A stretch of 64,000 nucleotides of DNA from Paractinoplanes tereljensis (GCF_016862435.1 NZ_BOMY01000061.1:1-64000); one strand, 5' to 3'; shown: positions 47,237 through 57,063, counted from the first letter of the stretch. The notes: generated by a model not told the origin, from the sequence alone. Numbers and translations: made by a program.

Positions 47237-49864
47237 ATGCCCAGCGACTGGGACGACTACAAGGCCACGGTGCTCGATCCGGCCCGCAAGGCCGGCAACG
47301 TCCCGCCCGAGGACCTCTTCCTCCGCTACCGGATCACCGGCGTGCACCGGGAACCGGTCCAGTTCGACGCCCGGGTCGAGGAGACCGTCCGGTTCTGGAA
47401 GACCCAGAAGACGGTCAGCAAGGTCTACCAGCCGCTGGCCGGGGCGCTGCTGGTCGCGCACGCCGAGCTGAATCGGGCCAAAGCCCTGACGTACGCCGAG
47501 TTCGCCCGTCGTCGCGAAACCGCCGCGGCGCAGGCCACTACCCGGCTGGACGATCGGATCGCGCTGGTCGCCAAGGGCATCCCGCTCCTCACCCGGGCAG
47601 CGCTCGAGCATCTCGTCGCGGAGAACGGCGGCGTGCTCTCCGCGGACGAGGTCCGGGCCCGGATCAAACTGGGTGGGGTCACCATCATCGAACCGCCCTG
47701 GGACATCCCCGACCGCCCGGCCGAATCGGCCATCGCCCTGCCGCCCAAGCTGCGACTGCTCGGCCTGCGGATCTCGCCCGAGGTGGTGTTCAGCCGCGAG
47801 CGGCTGGCCGCCGGTTTCACCCTCAAACAAGGCTTCCAGCTGACCGCCGACGGCGGCCGGCTCACCTCGGAGGTCCTGGAGGTGGCCAAGGGGCTGCAGG
47901 CCCAGCGCACTCGCGACGACCGCACCACCGCCGCCGACACGGTACTGACCATCCTGCTGCGCGCCCAGCGGGCCGGGACGCTCGACCAGTTGGTCTGCTG
48001 GGAGGTCGCCGAGCTCGTCCGGGCCCAGCTCGGTCACGGGCTGCCGCCGGCCGTGGCCGCGGAAGCCGCCGTCGCGGCCGGCCTGGACCGGGCCGAGGCG
48101 CTCGAGCTGACCGCGAGCCTGGTGCCCGGCACCGGTCGCCCGGCCGAGGCCAAGGACGGCGAGACCGTGTCGGCGGCATTGGCCGCCGGCTCGCTGCGGG
48201 AGGCCGAACGGCTGCTCGCCGCGCTCCCGGAAGCGGCCGTACCGGCCGAGGTGCGGGTGCGGGTACGGGCTGCCGCCGCCGCCCTGCAGGAGCTGGTCGG
48301 ACGGGCCGACCGGGCCGAGCGCGAGGGCCGGTCCGAGGAGACGGCCGGACTGCTGGCCGAAGCGGTGCATCGGGCCGTGGACGACCCCGACCTGGCGGCC
48401 CGGCTGGACCGGATCCCGCCACCGCCACCGGCCGGCGTGCGGGCCGAGTCCGACGGCGTCCGGATCGCCGTGCGCTGGGCGCCGAGCCCGGCGGTCACCG
48501 GCCGGATCGGCTACCGGGTGGTCCGCGCGGCCGCCGCGGCGATCTCGCCCGACGGTGGTGAGCCGGTCGCGGAGGCCACCGTCAATCACGCCGCCGACCC
48601 GTCGCCGCCGGTGGCCCGGCCGGTCGTCTACACCGTCTTCGCGGTCCGTGGCACGAGCGTGTCGCCCGGGGTGGCCGCCGCCCCGGTCACCCTGCTGCCG
48701 CCGGTCACCGGTTTCGAGCTCGGCACCGACGGCAGCTCGGTCACCGGCTCCTGGCAGTCGCATCCGGCCGCGTCCGCCGTCGAGGTGACCCGCACCCGGA
48801 CCGACGGCGACGGTGGGGAGGTCGTGGTGGCGGCCGGGTCCGGGCCGGCCACCGCCTTCGCCGATCCGGCGGTCGAGCTGGACGTCAACTACGCGTACGT
48901 GGTCCGTCCGGTCTACTCGGGCCCGGGCGGGGAGCGCTGCACCGGTCCGGCGGTCGCCGGGACTGTCCTCGTCGAACGTCCGCCGGAGGCGGTCACCGAT
49001 CTGCGGGCCGAGGTGGTCGACGGGCCGGACGGATCGCGGTTGCGGCTCACCTGGACCACCCCACCGGGCGGCCGGGTGGAGATCCGGCGGTCCGCCGGGC
49101 CTGCGCCCTGGCCGGCCGGGGAGCGGGTGACGGCGGCGGCGGTGAACGGCTGGGGCGAGGTGGCCGGGGGTGGCCACCTACCCGGAGCCGGCGGACGGAC
49201 CGAGGTGCTCGTGCCCACCGGGCAGGGAAACGTGGTGCTGACCGCGGTCAGCCGCGGCCGGTCCGGCGCGGTCATCGGCAACTCGCTCGAGCTCGCGCTG
49301 GCGGCCACCGTGACCGGCCTGCGGGCGCGCCGCCGATGGGACAGCGTCCAGGTGGACTGGTTGTGGCCGGACGGCATCCACGAAGCCCGGGTCACCTGGT
49401 CGGCGCCGGACCGGCGGGGGGAGCGGGAGATCTCCCGGCGGACGTTCGTGGACGACGGGGGAGTGCGGCTGGACACCGGCCCCGGTGAGGTGGCCGTGTC
49501 GGTGCGGTCGGTGATCCGGGAGCGGCACACCGAGCTGGCCTCGACGCCGGTCACGGTCCGGGTGGCCGGCCGGCCACCGCGGGTGGAATGGGCGTTGCAG
49601 AGCGCCCGGTTGCGGCGCCGGCGCGTCCTGCGGCTGCGCGCCGACCAGGACTGCGTGCTGCCCGACCTGCGGCTTGTCCTTGGCTCGGCCGGCTCGGCCC
49701 GGGTGGCCGGCCGGCCGCTGGTGGCCGGACAGGTCGCTGAGGTGGATGTGACCGCCTTCGTGCCGGCTACCGGGACGGCCGCGGCGGCGTGCGAGCCGGC
49801 CGACCCGGCCGCCACCACGGTGGTGCTGGTCCCGTGGACCGGGCACGGCCAGGAGCGACGATGA
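47237..49864 (+). CDS. Fibronectin-type-III repeat protein of the GTPase operon
   Basis: An 875-residue protein without a signal peptide or membrane helix. Residues 1-~390 are helical (DDYKATVLDPARKAGNVPPE; several Ala/Glu-rich helices with GSLREAERLLAALPEAAVPA). From ~395 come several fibronectin-III-like beta modules: GVRIAVRWAPSPAVTGRIGY, PVVYTVFAVRGTSVSPGVAA, YVVRPVYSGPGG, LRLTWTTPPGGRVEIRRS. It is probably a cytoplasmic scaffold or ligand-recognition arm. It lies 19 bases after the Hsp70 stop, and its stop overlaps the next gene's ATG (ATGA). I do not know a function; proteins of this shape appear in predicted double-GTPase conflict loci. Confidence 0.8.
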   Translation: MPSDWDDYKATVLDPARKAGNVPPEDLFLRYRITGVHREPVQFDARVEETVRFWKTQKTVSKVYQPLAGALLVAHAELNRAKALTYAEFARRRETAAAQATTRLDDRIALVAKGIPLLTRAALEHLVAENGGVLSADEVRARIKLGGVTIIEPPWDIPDRPAESAIALPPKLRLLGLRISPEVVFSRERLAAGFTLKQGFQLTADGGRLTSEVLEVAKGLQAQRTRDDRTTAADTVLTILLRAQRAGTLDQLVCWEVAELVRAQLGHGLPPAVAAEAAVAAGLDRAEALELTASLVPGTGRPAEAKDGETVSAALAAGSLREAERLLAALPEAAVPAEVRVRVRAAAAALQELVGRADRAEREGRSEETAGLLAEAVHRAVDDPDLAARLDRIPPPPPAGVRAESDGVRIAVRWAPSPAVTGRIGYRVVRAAAAAISPDGGEPVAEATVNHAADPSPPVARPVVYTVFAVRGTSVSPGVAAAPVTLLPPVTGFELGTDGSSVTGSWQSHPAASAVEVTRTRTDGDGGEVVVAAGSGPATAFADPAVELDVNYAYVVRPVYSGPGGERCTGPAVAGTVLVERPPEAVTDLRAEVVDGPDGSRLRLTWTTPPGGRVEIRRSAGPAPWPAGERVTAAAVNGWGEVAGGGHLPGAGGRTEVLVPTGQGNVVLTAVSRGRSGAVIGNSLELALAATVTGLRARRRWDSVQVDWLWPDGIHEARVTWSAPDRRGEREISRRTFVDDGGVRLDTGPGEVAVSVRSVIRERHTELASTPVTVRVAGRPPRVEWALQSARLRRRRVLRLRADQDCVLPDLRLVLGSAGSARVAGRPLVAGQVAEVDVTAFVPATGTAAAACEPADPAATTVVLVPWTGHGQERR

Positions 49865-51060
49865 CCGGAACGGTGCATTGCCCGTACTGTTATCGGTCGT
49901 TGCCGCCGCGGGAGATCATGTTCCGCTGCGCGGGCCGGCTCGGGAGCACCGGCCGCCGCTGCGAGGCCCGGCCCGACCAGGTCCTGGTCTCCTACGCGGA
50001 CGACAACCGGGCCCGGCACCCGGCGTTCAAGGCGGACGGGCGGCGCCGTTCGGCGGTGCACGCCGACTGCGGCGTGGAGACCACCCACCGGATCTGCCCG
50101 CACTGCCACAGCCAGCTGCCGACCCACTTCGGCGACGCGGACAACCGGCTGATCGCGCTGGTCGGCGCGAAGGAGAGCGGCAAGACCGTGTTCATGACGG
50201 TGCTGCTGCACGAACTGCGCAACCGTGTCGGCGCCCGCTTCGGCCTGTCGGTGATGGCCGCCGACGACCACACCCGCAACCAGTTCCCGGCCGACTACGA
50301 GGACCGGCTGTACGACGACCGGCTGCTGCACGACCCGACCCGGACCGCGGGCGGCTCCCGGGGCGGCCGCCGTCCGCTGGTCTTCAGCATGTCCCGGCAG
50401 CGGCGCCGCCTCGGCCGCGCACAGGTGAACCGCAGCCTGTTCTCGTTCTTCGACACGGCCGGGGAGGACCTGCGGTCCGGCGACAGCGTCGAGCGCAACG
50501 TGCGCTACCTGACCGGTGCCGACGGCATCATCCTGCTGCTTGATCCGCTGCAGATGCGCGGGGCGCGGGCCCTGGCCGAGCCGGGGGCGCTGCTGCCCGA
50601 TCCCAGCGTCGTGCAGGACGACCCGGCGAGCGTCCTGGGGCGGATCACCGATCTGATGCACAGCGCGCTGCCGCCCCGGCACAGCGGACTGATCCGCAAA
50701 CCGATCGCGGTGGCGTTCTCCAAGATGGATGCCCTCGAGCACACCCTGCCCGAGGAGGCCGCGCTGCTGCGCGAGTCGGCGCACGGCGACGCGGCGTACG
50801 ACGAGCCGGACGGCGCCGCCGTGCACCAGGAGATACGCGCGGTGCTGCAGAAGTGGCAGGGCGGCAGCATCGACCTGGTCCTGTCGCAGAACTTCGAGCG
50901 CTACCGCTTCTTCGGTGTGTCCGCTCTCGGCGCCAGCCCGGTGCGGGCCGCGGACAACCAGCAGCGGGTCAGCGAGTACGGCGTGCAGCCGCGCCGGGTG
51001 CAGGACCCGTTCCTGTGGTTGCTCAGCACGTTCGGCACGATCCCGGCCGGCCGGAGCTAG
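49861..51060 (+). CDS. Zinc-ribbon TRAFAC-type GTPase (cytosolic, DO-GTPase-like)
   Basis: A 399-residue soluble protein. The N-terminus has treble/ribbon-like Cys pairs (CPYCYRSL ... CAGRLGSTGRRC, then CGVETTHRICPHCHSQLP). The P-loop is ALVGAKESGKTVF (about 99-111), the switch/Walker B is FFDTAGEDLRSG (197-208), ADGIILLLDPLQ follows, and FSKMD (286-290) stands in for the NKxD guanine motif. It resembles the GTPases annotated as double-GTPase (DO-GTPase) in actinobacterial conflict loci; the exact clade needs an HMM search. It is placed between the FN3 and GAP1-like genes; ATGA overlap with the former. Confidence 0.82.
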   Translation: MTGTVHCPYCYRSLPPREIMFRCAGRLGSTGRRCEARPDQVLVSYADDNRARHPAFKADGRRRSAVHADCGVETTHRICPHCHSQLPTHFGDADNRLIALVGAKESGKTVFMTVLLHELRNRVGARFGLSVMAADDHTRNQFPADYEDRLYDDRLLHDPTRTAGGSRGGRRPLVFSMSRQRRRLGRAQVNRSLFSFFDTAGEDLRSGDSVERNVRYLTGADGIILLLDPLQMRGARALAEPGALLPDPSVVQDDPASVLGRITDLMHSALPPRHSGLIRKPIAVAFSKMDALEHTLPEEAALLRESAHGDAAYDEPDGAAVHQEIRAVLQKWQGGSIDLVLSQNFERYRFFGVSALGASPVRAADNQQRVSEYGVQPRRVQDPFLWLLSTFGTIPAGRS

Positions 51061-51071
51061 GGGGACCACCG

Positions 51072-53519
51072 ATGGCATTCGGGCAGCTCTACTACACCTC
51101 GTGTGTGACCGGTCTGGCCGGCGCGCCCGGCTTCCAGTTCGCTGCGGTCAGCGACGGGCTCGGGCCGGACGTACTCGATCGGGTGGAGTCACTGACCGCT
51201 TATCAGGCGCCCCGGGCGGTCACCGTGGCGGGCGCCGCGGGCCTGCCCGACGCGCCGGTGAACCTCTGCTTCTCGCCGGGCACGGACACCGTCATCGCCC
51301 GGGTGGCGTACGTCGGCACCGACTATTCCGGGCGGCCGGGAAACTACTTCGCGCACGCCCTCGTGACCCGGGATCCCACCGCTGACCTCGGTGGTGTGCT
51401 GCCGATCGAGTTGTGGGACGCCCCGTGCTGGGTGGACACACCGGGCGGCGGCACGCGCCTGCCGGACCTGCCCGGACCGCCGGCGCCCGGCCCGCTGAAC
51501 CGGGCGGCGGTCGGCGAGTTCCTCCACGACCCGGTCCGGGCGGCCCTGCTGCCCGCGCTGCTCACCGCGGCCGACGACGCCGTACACCGCGGGAGCCGCC
51601 GGGTGGTACTGATCGCCGAGACGTCCACCGAGGTCGCCGCCTGGATCGCCGCGCTCGGCTACCTGTTGCCGCCGGACACCACCGGGCTCCTGTCGTTCGC
51701 CACCTACGAGCACGATCCGCAGTACGGCCGGACGCACGTGGCGGGCACGCTGCCGGGCGGCGGAAGCCGGTTGGACGGCGTGGCCGGCACGCTGCACCTG
51801 TTCGACCTGACCACCGGGCGGGCCACCGATGTCGTGGTGCATCCGCTGGCCCGGATCCTCGCCCAGCTCGAGGTGTCCGATGCCGCCCCGGCCTGGCAGC
51901 GTGCTATCCGGCTGAGCGCGGGCGACGAGCGGACCTTCGACGACTGGCTGCCGGTTGTCGCGGCCGCGCTCACCACCTGGCCGAGCGGGCCGGAGCGCGC
52001 CCGGGACCAGCCCGCCGAGGTGGCCGCCTGGCTGGCTGTGCACGCGGCTCGGCTCGGCCGCGCCGACGTCGAGGAGCTCGGCACGGCCACCCTGGTCCAG
52101 CTCACTGTCGGGCCGATCGTCGCCGACCGGCGCACCGCCGACGCCCTGGCCGGCCTGGCCCGGGCGGCCGAGGCCGCCGGCGTGCCGGATCTCCTCGCCC
52201 AGATCGAGATCCGCACCGTGGACGTAGTGGTCGCCTCGCCCGCTCCGGTGCTGCCCGAGATGGTGCTGCGCACCGACGACGGCCGCAGGCACGCCGCCAT
52301 CACGCTGTCCGGGCACCTGGCGGCGGTGCCCGCGACGACCGCCCTGCTGCTGCTCGACTGGGCGGTCACCGCCGGCATCCCGATCGAGGACGCCGACGTA
52401 CGGCAGGCCGGTGAACTGACCATCGGGCCGGGACTGCTGCTCGGCTCGACCGGCCCGGCGGCGCACCGGTCATTCGCCGACCGGCCCGCGCTGCGTGCCG
52501 GCGTCGTGCGATACCTGGGTGCGGTGGGTCTCGAGGAGCTGGACCGGATGGCGGCCGCCTTCCAGGGTGGCCTCGCCGACGTGCTCGGACCCGAGCTGGA
52601 GCAGGCCGGCCCGGCGGTGCGGCAGGCGCTCGCGGTGGCCCGGGTGCGGGCCGGGACGCTCGACCCGGCGGCCGGCCTGGGCGCGGTGCTGGACGCGGCC
52701 GGTCGCGAGCCGCCGGACGAGCGGGTCCTGGACCTACTCTTCCCGGACCGCCGCTGGACCGCGGCTGAGGCGTTGCGTGTCCTCGACGCGCTCGGCGAGC
52801 GGCGGGTCACCACTCCGCCGGTCGTGCGTCGGCTCTCCGAGACGGTGGCGGCCGAGCCGGCCCCGGCCGCCTGGCCCGAGCACACCGAGCTGTGCTCCCG
52901 GCTGGCCCGGTCGGCGGCGCTGCCGCTGTTGGCCGAGCCGGCCCGGCGCCGGGTGGAGGTGTTCCGTGCCGCCGATGACTGGGTGGATCAGCTCCGGCGT
53001 GCGGGCAAGGATCGTGCGGGCTTGCTGGTCGCGTTGCGCCAGTGGTTCGGCGAGCTGGGACCGGACGACCAGCGCCGAGTCGAGGCAGTGCTGATGGGGC
53101 GGATCGACAAGCTCAAGGCGACCGATCGCGGTGACCTGATCCGCACCCTGCCGGGGTTGCGGCGTGCCTACTGCCGGATGACCGTCGCCGAACTTGGTGA
53201 CCGGAACGTGGAGTTGGGCCGGGTCACTGCGGCGATGCGGACGCTGCGCCACCTCGACCGGCCGGAGCCGTCGCGGGCCACCGGCGCCGCGGCCACCGAG
53301 CTGGACACCGCGCTGCGGCGGGCGGTCGGCGGCCGCAGCAGACGCTGGCAGGCCCGGCTGATCGAGCATGCCGAACACGAGTCGGCGCCGGAGACCGCCG
53401 CGTTCATCCGGCGGTGGTACAAGCACGCGCCGCCGACCATGTTGGACCGCCTGTTCCGGCGGCGCGGCACGCCGGACGGCATGCCGATCGATGCGTCGAC
53501 CGAGCGGAAGGCTTTCTGA
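51072..53519 (+). CDS. GAP1-like protein (predicted GTPase-associated protein 1)
   Basis: An 815-residue soluble protein with the opening GQLYYTSCVTGLAGAPGFQF, LPDAPVNLCFSPGTD and YSGRPGNYFAHALVTRD, followed by LLPPDTTGLLSFATYEHDP. I recall these as marks of the GAP1-N2/GAP1-M/GAP1-C family predicted to regulate double GTPases in conflict systems. The rest is helical and repetitive, ending in a basic segment with HAPPTMLDRLFRRRGT. It follows the cytosolic GTPase after 11 bases and overlaps the membrane GTPase start (TGATG). It would act as the GTPase's regulator or effector; that is known only as a prediction for the family. Confidence 0.78.
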   Translation: MAFGQLYYTSCVTGLAGAPGFQFAAVSDGLGPDVLDRVESLTAYQAPRAVTVAGAAGLPDAPVNLCFSPGTDTVIARVAYVGTDYSGRPGNYFAHALVTRDPTADLGGVLPIELWDAPCWVDTPGGGTRLPDLPGPPAPGPLNRAAVGEFLHDPVRAALLPALLTAADDAVHRGSRRVVLIAETSTEVAAWIAALGYLLPPDTTGLLSFATYEHDPQYGRTHVAGTLPGGGSRLDGVAGTLHLFDLTTGRATDVVVHPLARILAQLEVSDAAPAWQRAIRLSAGDERTFDDWLPVVAAALTTWPSGPERARDQPAEVAAWLAVHAARLGRADVEELGTATLVQLTVGPIVADRRTADALAGLARAAEAAGVPDLLAQIEIRTVDVVVASPAPVLPEMVLRTDDGRRHAAITLSGHLAAVPATTALLLLDWAVTAGIPIEDADVRQAGELTIGPGLLLGSTGPAAHRSFADRPALRAGVVRYLGAVGLEELDRMAAAFQGGLADVLGPELEQAGPAVRQALAVARVRAGTLDPAAGLGAVLDAAGREPPDERVLDLLFPDRRWTAAEALRVLDALGERRVTTPPVVRRLSETVAAEPAPAAWPEHTELCSRLARSAALPLLAEPARRRVEVFRAADDWVDQLRRAGKDRAGLLVALRQWFGELGPDDQRRVEAVLMGRIDKLKATDRGDLIRTLPGLRRAYCRMTVAELGDRNVELGRVTAAMRTLRHLDRPEPSRATGAAATELDTALRRAVGGRSRRWQARLIEHAEHESAPETAAFIRRWYKHAPPTMLDRLFRRRGTPDGMPIDASTERKAF

Positions 53520-55102
53520 TGGCGGCCAGGGGCTCCAATCGCCCGTTCCACTACTACTCGTACGTGCAGCCGGTGGACACGTCGATGACTCCGCTCGAGA
53601 TCGGGCTGTCGCTGCTGGCCTTCCCGTTCGTGCTGCTGTTCGCCGGCCTCGCTGATGCTCTGCACTTCGTGCGGGCCTGGGGCCGGGGTGTGATGGCCGG
53701 GCTGGGCTTCGGGTCGAAGGCCACCCCACTGGCCATCCGCCCGCAGGTGGAGGCGTGGGACGGCCGGCACGAGCCCGCCTACACGCAGTACCTTTTCGGG
53801 CCGGTGTGGCGCGACGTCAAGCACACCGTCACCGTCGCGGCCGGGCACGAGAAGAAGTCGGTCGGTGACCGGTTCAAGAAGGTGCAGAAGAAGTACTTCC
53901 TGCCGCCGGGCGACGATACCCGCGACCAGCAGGGCAACCCGATCATCGGGGTCGGCCGGCTGGTCGCCATCGGCGTCGGTCTGCTCCTGGCGCTCGCTCT
54001 GCTGCTGGTGGCGTTCGTCGCCCAGGCGGCGGTGATCGGGCTGATGTGGCTGGCCGGGCTGGCCCTGATCTACCTGCTCCGTGGCATCGACTCGGTGCTG
54101 CAGGCGGTGCGGCACATTCGGATCACCTGCCCATCCTGCGGCCGGCACGCGGCCTATCCGTCCTACCGGTGCGCCGAATGTGGCAAGGTCCAGCACGACG
54201 TGCGGCCCGGCCGGTACGGGATGATCAACCGCCACTGCCGCTGCGGCCAGGCGATGCCCACCCTGCTGATGCTGGGCAGCCATCAGCTGACGGCGATCTG
54301 CCCGCACTGTGACCGGGAACTCGAGAAGGAAGCCGGCCGGATGCCGGAGACCGTGCTGCCGGTGTTCGGCGCGGCCGGCGCCGGCAAGACGCAGCTGCTG
54401 GTCGCCACCGCGATGGCCGTCCGGACAATGCTGGAACGCGGCGGCGGCAGCGTGTCGGGGGCCGACCGCCCGGCCGACGACTGGCTCCGGCAGACCGTGG
54501 AGCCGTTCGCCAGAGGCGTCGCCGTCACCAAGACACCCCCGGCGGCCCAGCACGCGCACGCGCTGCGCCTGGAGATCAATGGACGCCGCCGCGTGCTGAA
54601 GATGTTCGACGCCGCCGGCGAGTTCTTCCAGAACGGCGAGCGGATCGCCGAGATGCGCTATCTGGAGGCGAACCCGACGTTCGTCTTCGTGGTCGACCCG
54701 CTGACCGTGCCGAAGCTCTGGAACGCCCTGGACGCCGGGCGACGGGAAAAGCTCAAGGACATCCGCGCGGCCCGGCCGCCGTACACCGTCTTCGAGGCCA
54801 CCGTGCAGAGCATGCACCGCGACCTGAAGACCAAGCTGAGCTCGTCGCGCCTCGCCGTGGTGGTCAGCAAGGCCGACCTGATCCGTCCCGAGGTCACCGC
54901 GGCCGGCGTCGGCGCCGACGGCAGCATCCGCGAATGGCTCGAGGGAACCCTCGAACTGGGGCACCTGATCCGCTCGATGGACGTCGAGTTCAGCTCGGTG
55001 GGTTACTTCCTGACCACCGCGACGATCGTCGACGGTGAGGTCGACGCCAGCATCGAGACGTTCCTGTCCTGGGTGCTGGACGGTGCGGGGATGCGGCTGT
55101 GA
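53519..55102 (+). CDS. Membrane zinc-ribbon GTPase (DO-GTPase 2-like)
   Basis: A 527-residue protein. A membrane segment lies at about 27-50 (EIGLSLLAFPFVLLFAGLAD), and two more near 145-190 (LVAIGVGLLLALALLLVAFV; GLMWLAGLALIYLL). Zinc ribbons follow (CPSCGRHAAYPSYRCAECG; HCRCGQ; CPHCDREL). The GTPase domain has P-loop VFGAAGAGKTQLLVATA, switch/Walker B MFDAAGEFFQNGER, and VVSKADLI as the guanine motif. It matches what I recall of the Double-GTPase 2 family. It would anchor the system to the membrane. It overlaps the GAP1-like stop by a base and the 40-residue peptide start by 4 bases. Confidence 0.82.
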   Translation: MAARGSNRPFHYYSYVQPVDTSMTPLEIGLSLLAFPFVLLFAGLADALHFVRAWGRGVMAGLGFGSKATPLAIRPQVEAWDGRHEPAYTQYLFGPVWRDVKHTVTVAAGHEKKSVGDRFKKVQKKYFLPPGDDTRDQQGNPIIGVGRLVAIGVGLLLALALLLVAFVAQAAVIGLMWLAGLALIYLLRGIDSVLQAVRHIRITCPSCGRHAAYPSYRCAECGKVQHDVRPGRYGMINRHCRCGQAMPTLLMLGSHQLTAICPHCDRELEKEAGRMPETVLPVFGAAGAGKTQLLVATAMAVRTMLERGGGSVSGADRPADDWLRQTVEPFARGVAVTKTPPAAQHAHALRLEINGRRRVLKMFDAAGEFFQNGERIAEMRYLEANPTFVFVVDPLTVPKLWNALDAGRREKLKDIRAARPPYTVFEATVQSMHRDLKTKLSSSRLAVVVSKADLIRPEVTAAGVGADGSIREWLEGTLELGHLIRSMDVEFSSVGYFLTTATIVDGEVDASIETFLSWVLDGAGMRL

Positions 55103-55221
55103 CCCCCGTCGACGTCTACCGCCGATGGCGGCTGGCACTCCTGGTCACCTGGGTCGCCCTCGGCGTCGCGGTCGGCGTCGCCGCGGTGCTGTTCCTGCTC
55201 TGGGCGGTCGGGGTGGTTTGA
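55099..55221 (+). CDS. 40-residue single-pass membrane peptide, last gene of the GTPase operon
   Basis: GTG start overlapping the membrane GTPase stop (GTGA), so it is translationally coupled. The product has a short head with Arg/Trp (VYRRWRLALL) and one continuous hydrophobic helix to the C-terminus (TWVALGVAVGVAAVLFLLWA, then VGVV). It is too short for most gene callers. Position and coupling argue that it is real and belongs to the system: it might be a membrane effector such as a pore-forming peptide, or a partner helix of the GTPase. Neither can be told from sequence. Confidence 0.7.
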   Translation: MTPVDVYRRWRLALLVTWVALGVAVGVAAVLFLLWAVGVV

Positions 55222-55241
55222 CGCCGATCGTCCGGCCGCCC

Positions 55242-56678
55242 CTACTTCGCGGTCAGCGCGACGTCGTCGAACCAGACCGTGCCGCTGTTCGCGCCCGACT
55301 TGAGGTGGACCTGCAGGCTGGCCGCGCCGGCCGGGGCGGCCTGGTCGACACTCAGCCTGGTCCAGCCGGTGGTGCCGGTGGGCAGGGTCGCCGACGAGTT
55401 GCCGCCGAGCCACTTGTCGTTCGCGTCGAACCAGCTCAGCGCGATCTGGGTGGTGCCGGTGGCGGCATTGCCGCGGGCCCAGACCTCGGCGTGCCACTTC
55501 TGCCCCGGGCTCACCGGGGTGAGCGGCGAGACCCGGTAGGCGGGCAGGCCGGCCGCCGTCTTGCCGGTGCTGGAGAGGCTCACCGACCAGGTCCCGGAGT
55601 GGGCCGCCGACTGGGTGCGCGCCGGCACGCCCAGCTCGGGCATGAACGCCTTCCACGGCGTCTGCGCGGCGGTGTTCTCGAAGCCCGGGTCGAGCAGGCT
55701 CGCCGGGTAGGCGGTGCCGGTCCAGGCGGCCTTGACCGCGGCCGCGGCCGGCTTGGCGGTGCCGTCGGTGCGGTACAGGCCGTAGTGGTACTCGGCCGGG
55801 ACCTTGGCCACCGCGGAGTCCGGGATGGCGTTGGCGGTGAAGTCGTACAGCGTCCAGGGCGCGACCGAGCCGACGCCGGCTGCCGCGGCCGCCTGGAACA
55901 CCCGGGCCAGGAACGCGGCCTGCTCGCCCTCGGTGACGGCGAGGGTGCTGGTGCCGGTCTCGCCGATCACCAGCGGGGCCGACCCGACCACGGCCTTGGC
56001 CTGCTTGATGGTCGTCAGCGCGCGTTCCGAGTAGCCGTACAGGTGGAAGTCGTAGTAGTCGAGCGGTAGCGAGGCTTTGATCTTGGTCAGGTTGGCCATC
56101 GTGTTCACCGAGACGGTGACCGGGATGGCCGGCACGGCCGACTTCACGGCCGGGACGAGCTTCTTGGCCCAGGCCAGCGCGGCCGCGTTGGCCGGGTCGA
56201 GCTCGTTCTGCAGGTCGATCGAGATGATCCGGCTGTCGTTGCGGTACGGGGTGAGGATCGCGGTCGCCCAGGCGCTGCTGCCGCTGACGTCGGCGTAGCC
56301 GTTCCACCAGTCGAACAGGGTGAGCTTCACGGTCAGGCCGTTCGCGGCGGCCAGCTCGACGAACTTGGCCAGCTTCGCGGTGTACTCCGCCTTCGGCGCG
56401 GGGTAGCCGAACACCGACGGGAACACCATGGCCCGGACGCTCGTCGCGCCCATGCTCTTGGCGAGGGCCAGGTCGGCGTTGATCGTCGCGGCGTCGAACG
56501 AGGTCCACATCTTCGTCCAGCCCGCGGCCGACGGGTAGTAGTTGATCTGCTTGGCGCTCTGCACTGCACTGAGCCGGCTGGCGCTCACCGCCGGCTTTTT
56601 GGGAGCGGCGTCGGCGGCGGTGGCGACCGGGCCGCACGCCAACAGCAGCGCGGCCAGCAGGGCAGGAGAGAGACGCAT
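55242..56678 (-). CDS. Secreted glycoside hydrolase (clan GH-A, GH5-like) with C-terminal carbohydrate-binding domain
   Basis: A 478-residue secreted protein with a signal peptide (hydrophobic LLAALLLACGPVATA, cleavage probably after ADA). The catalytic barrel is residues ~40-325, with acid/base Glu159 in IDLQNELDP and nucleophile Glu239 in PLVIGETGTS. The C-terminal ~145 residues form a CenC/CBM4_9-like beta domain (DPGFENTAAQTPWKAFMPEL; SGTWSVSLSSTGK; GTVWFDDVALTAK). The substrate is a beta-linked polysaccharide of unknown type. It converges with the GTPase operon, ending 20 bases after the small membrane peptide. Confidence 0.85.
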   Translation of the reverse strand: MRLSPALLAALLLACGPVATAADAAPKKPAVSASRLSAVQSAKQINYYPSAAGWTKMWTSFDAATINADLALAKSMGATSVRAMVFPSVFGYPAPKAEYTAKLAKFVELAAANGLTVKLTLFDWWNGYADVSGSSAWATAILTPYRNDSRIISIDLQNELDPANAAALAWAKKLVPAVKSAVPAIPVTVSVNTMANLTKIKASLPLDYYDFHLYGYSERALTTIKQAKAVVGSAPLVIGETGTSTLAVTEGEQAAFLARVFQAAAAAGVGSVAPWTLYDFTANAIPDSAVAKVPAEYHYGLYRTDGTAKPAAAAVKAAWTGTAYPASLLDPGFENTAAQTPWKAFMPELGVPARTQSAAHSGTWSVSLSSTGKTAAGLPAYRVSPLTPVSPGQKWHAEVWARGNAATGTTQIALSWFDANDKWLGGNSSATLPTGTTGWTRLSVDQAAPAGAASLQVHLKSGANSGTVWFDDVALTAK

Positions 56679-56836
56679 AGGTAGGGCCAGTCCTTCGTGC
56701 GGAAGTTCCGTGCGGGGCGAGTAGTCCTGTCGGCCGCGCGAAGGCGTACAAAAGGTCTGTTAATTGCGAATGGGGTGCGGATCGGTCGCCATCGGGTGTG
56801 ATAGGCAGAACGAACCCCGAGCGAAGGAGTCCCGTC

Positions 56837-57046
56837 ATGGGCAACCACGTGTACCGGCTCAGCGAGATCGTGGGCAGCAGCCCGGTCAGCGTCGACGACG
56901 CCATCCGGACCGGCATTCGCAAGGCAGCCGAGACCGTGCGTAACATCGAGTGGTTCGAGACCCAGGAGATCCGCGGACAGGTGGTCGAGGGCGACGTCGC
57001 CCACTTCCAGGTCCGGTTGAAGATCGGGTTCCGCGTCGAGGACTGA
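56837..57046 (+). CDS. Dodecin
   Basis: A 69-residue protein matching dodecins along the whole length: HVYRLSEIVGSSPVSVDDAI, RNIEWFETQEIRG with the flavin-stacking Trp39, and the C-terminal strand VAHFQVRLKIGFRVED. Dodecins form hollow 12-mers that bind and buffer flavins (FMN, riboflavin or their photoproducts). AAGGAG lies 7 bases before the ATG. The gene is 17 bases upstream of msrA and probably shares its transcript; both fit protection from oxidative or light stress. Confidence 0.96.
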   Translation: MGNHVYRLSEIVGSSPVSVDDAIRTGIRKAAETVRNIEWFETQEIRGQVVEGDVAHFQVRLKIGFRVED

Positions 57047-57063
57047 CGAATGGGGAGTGCGTG

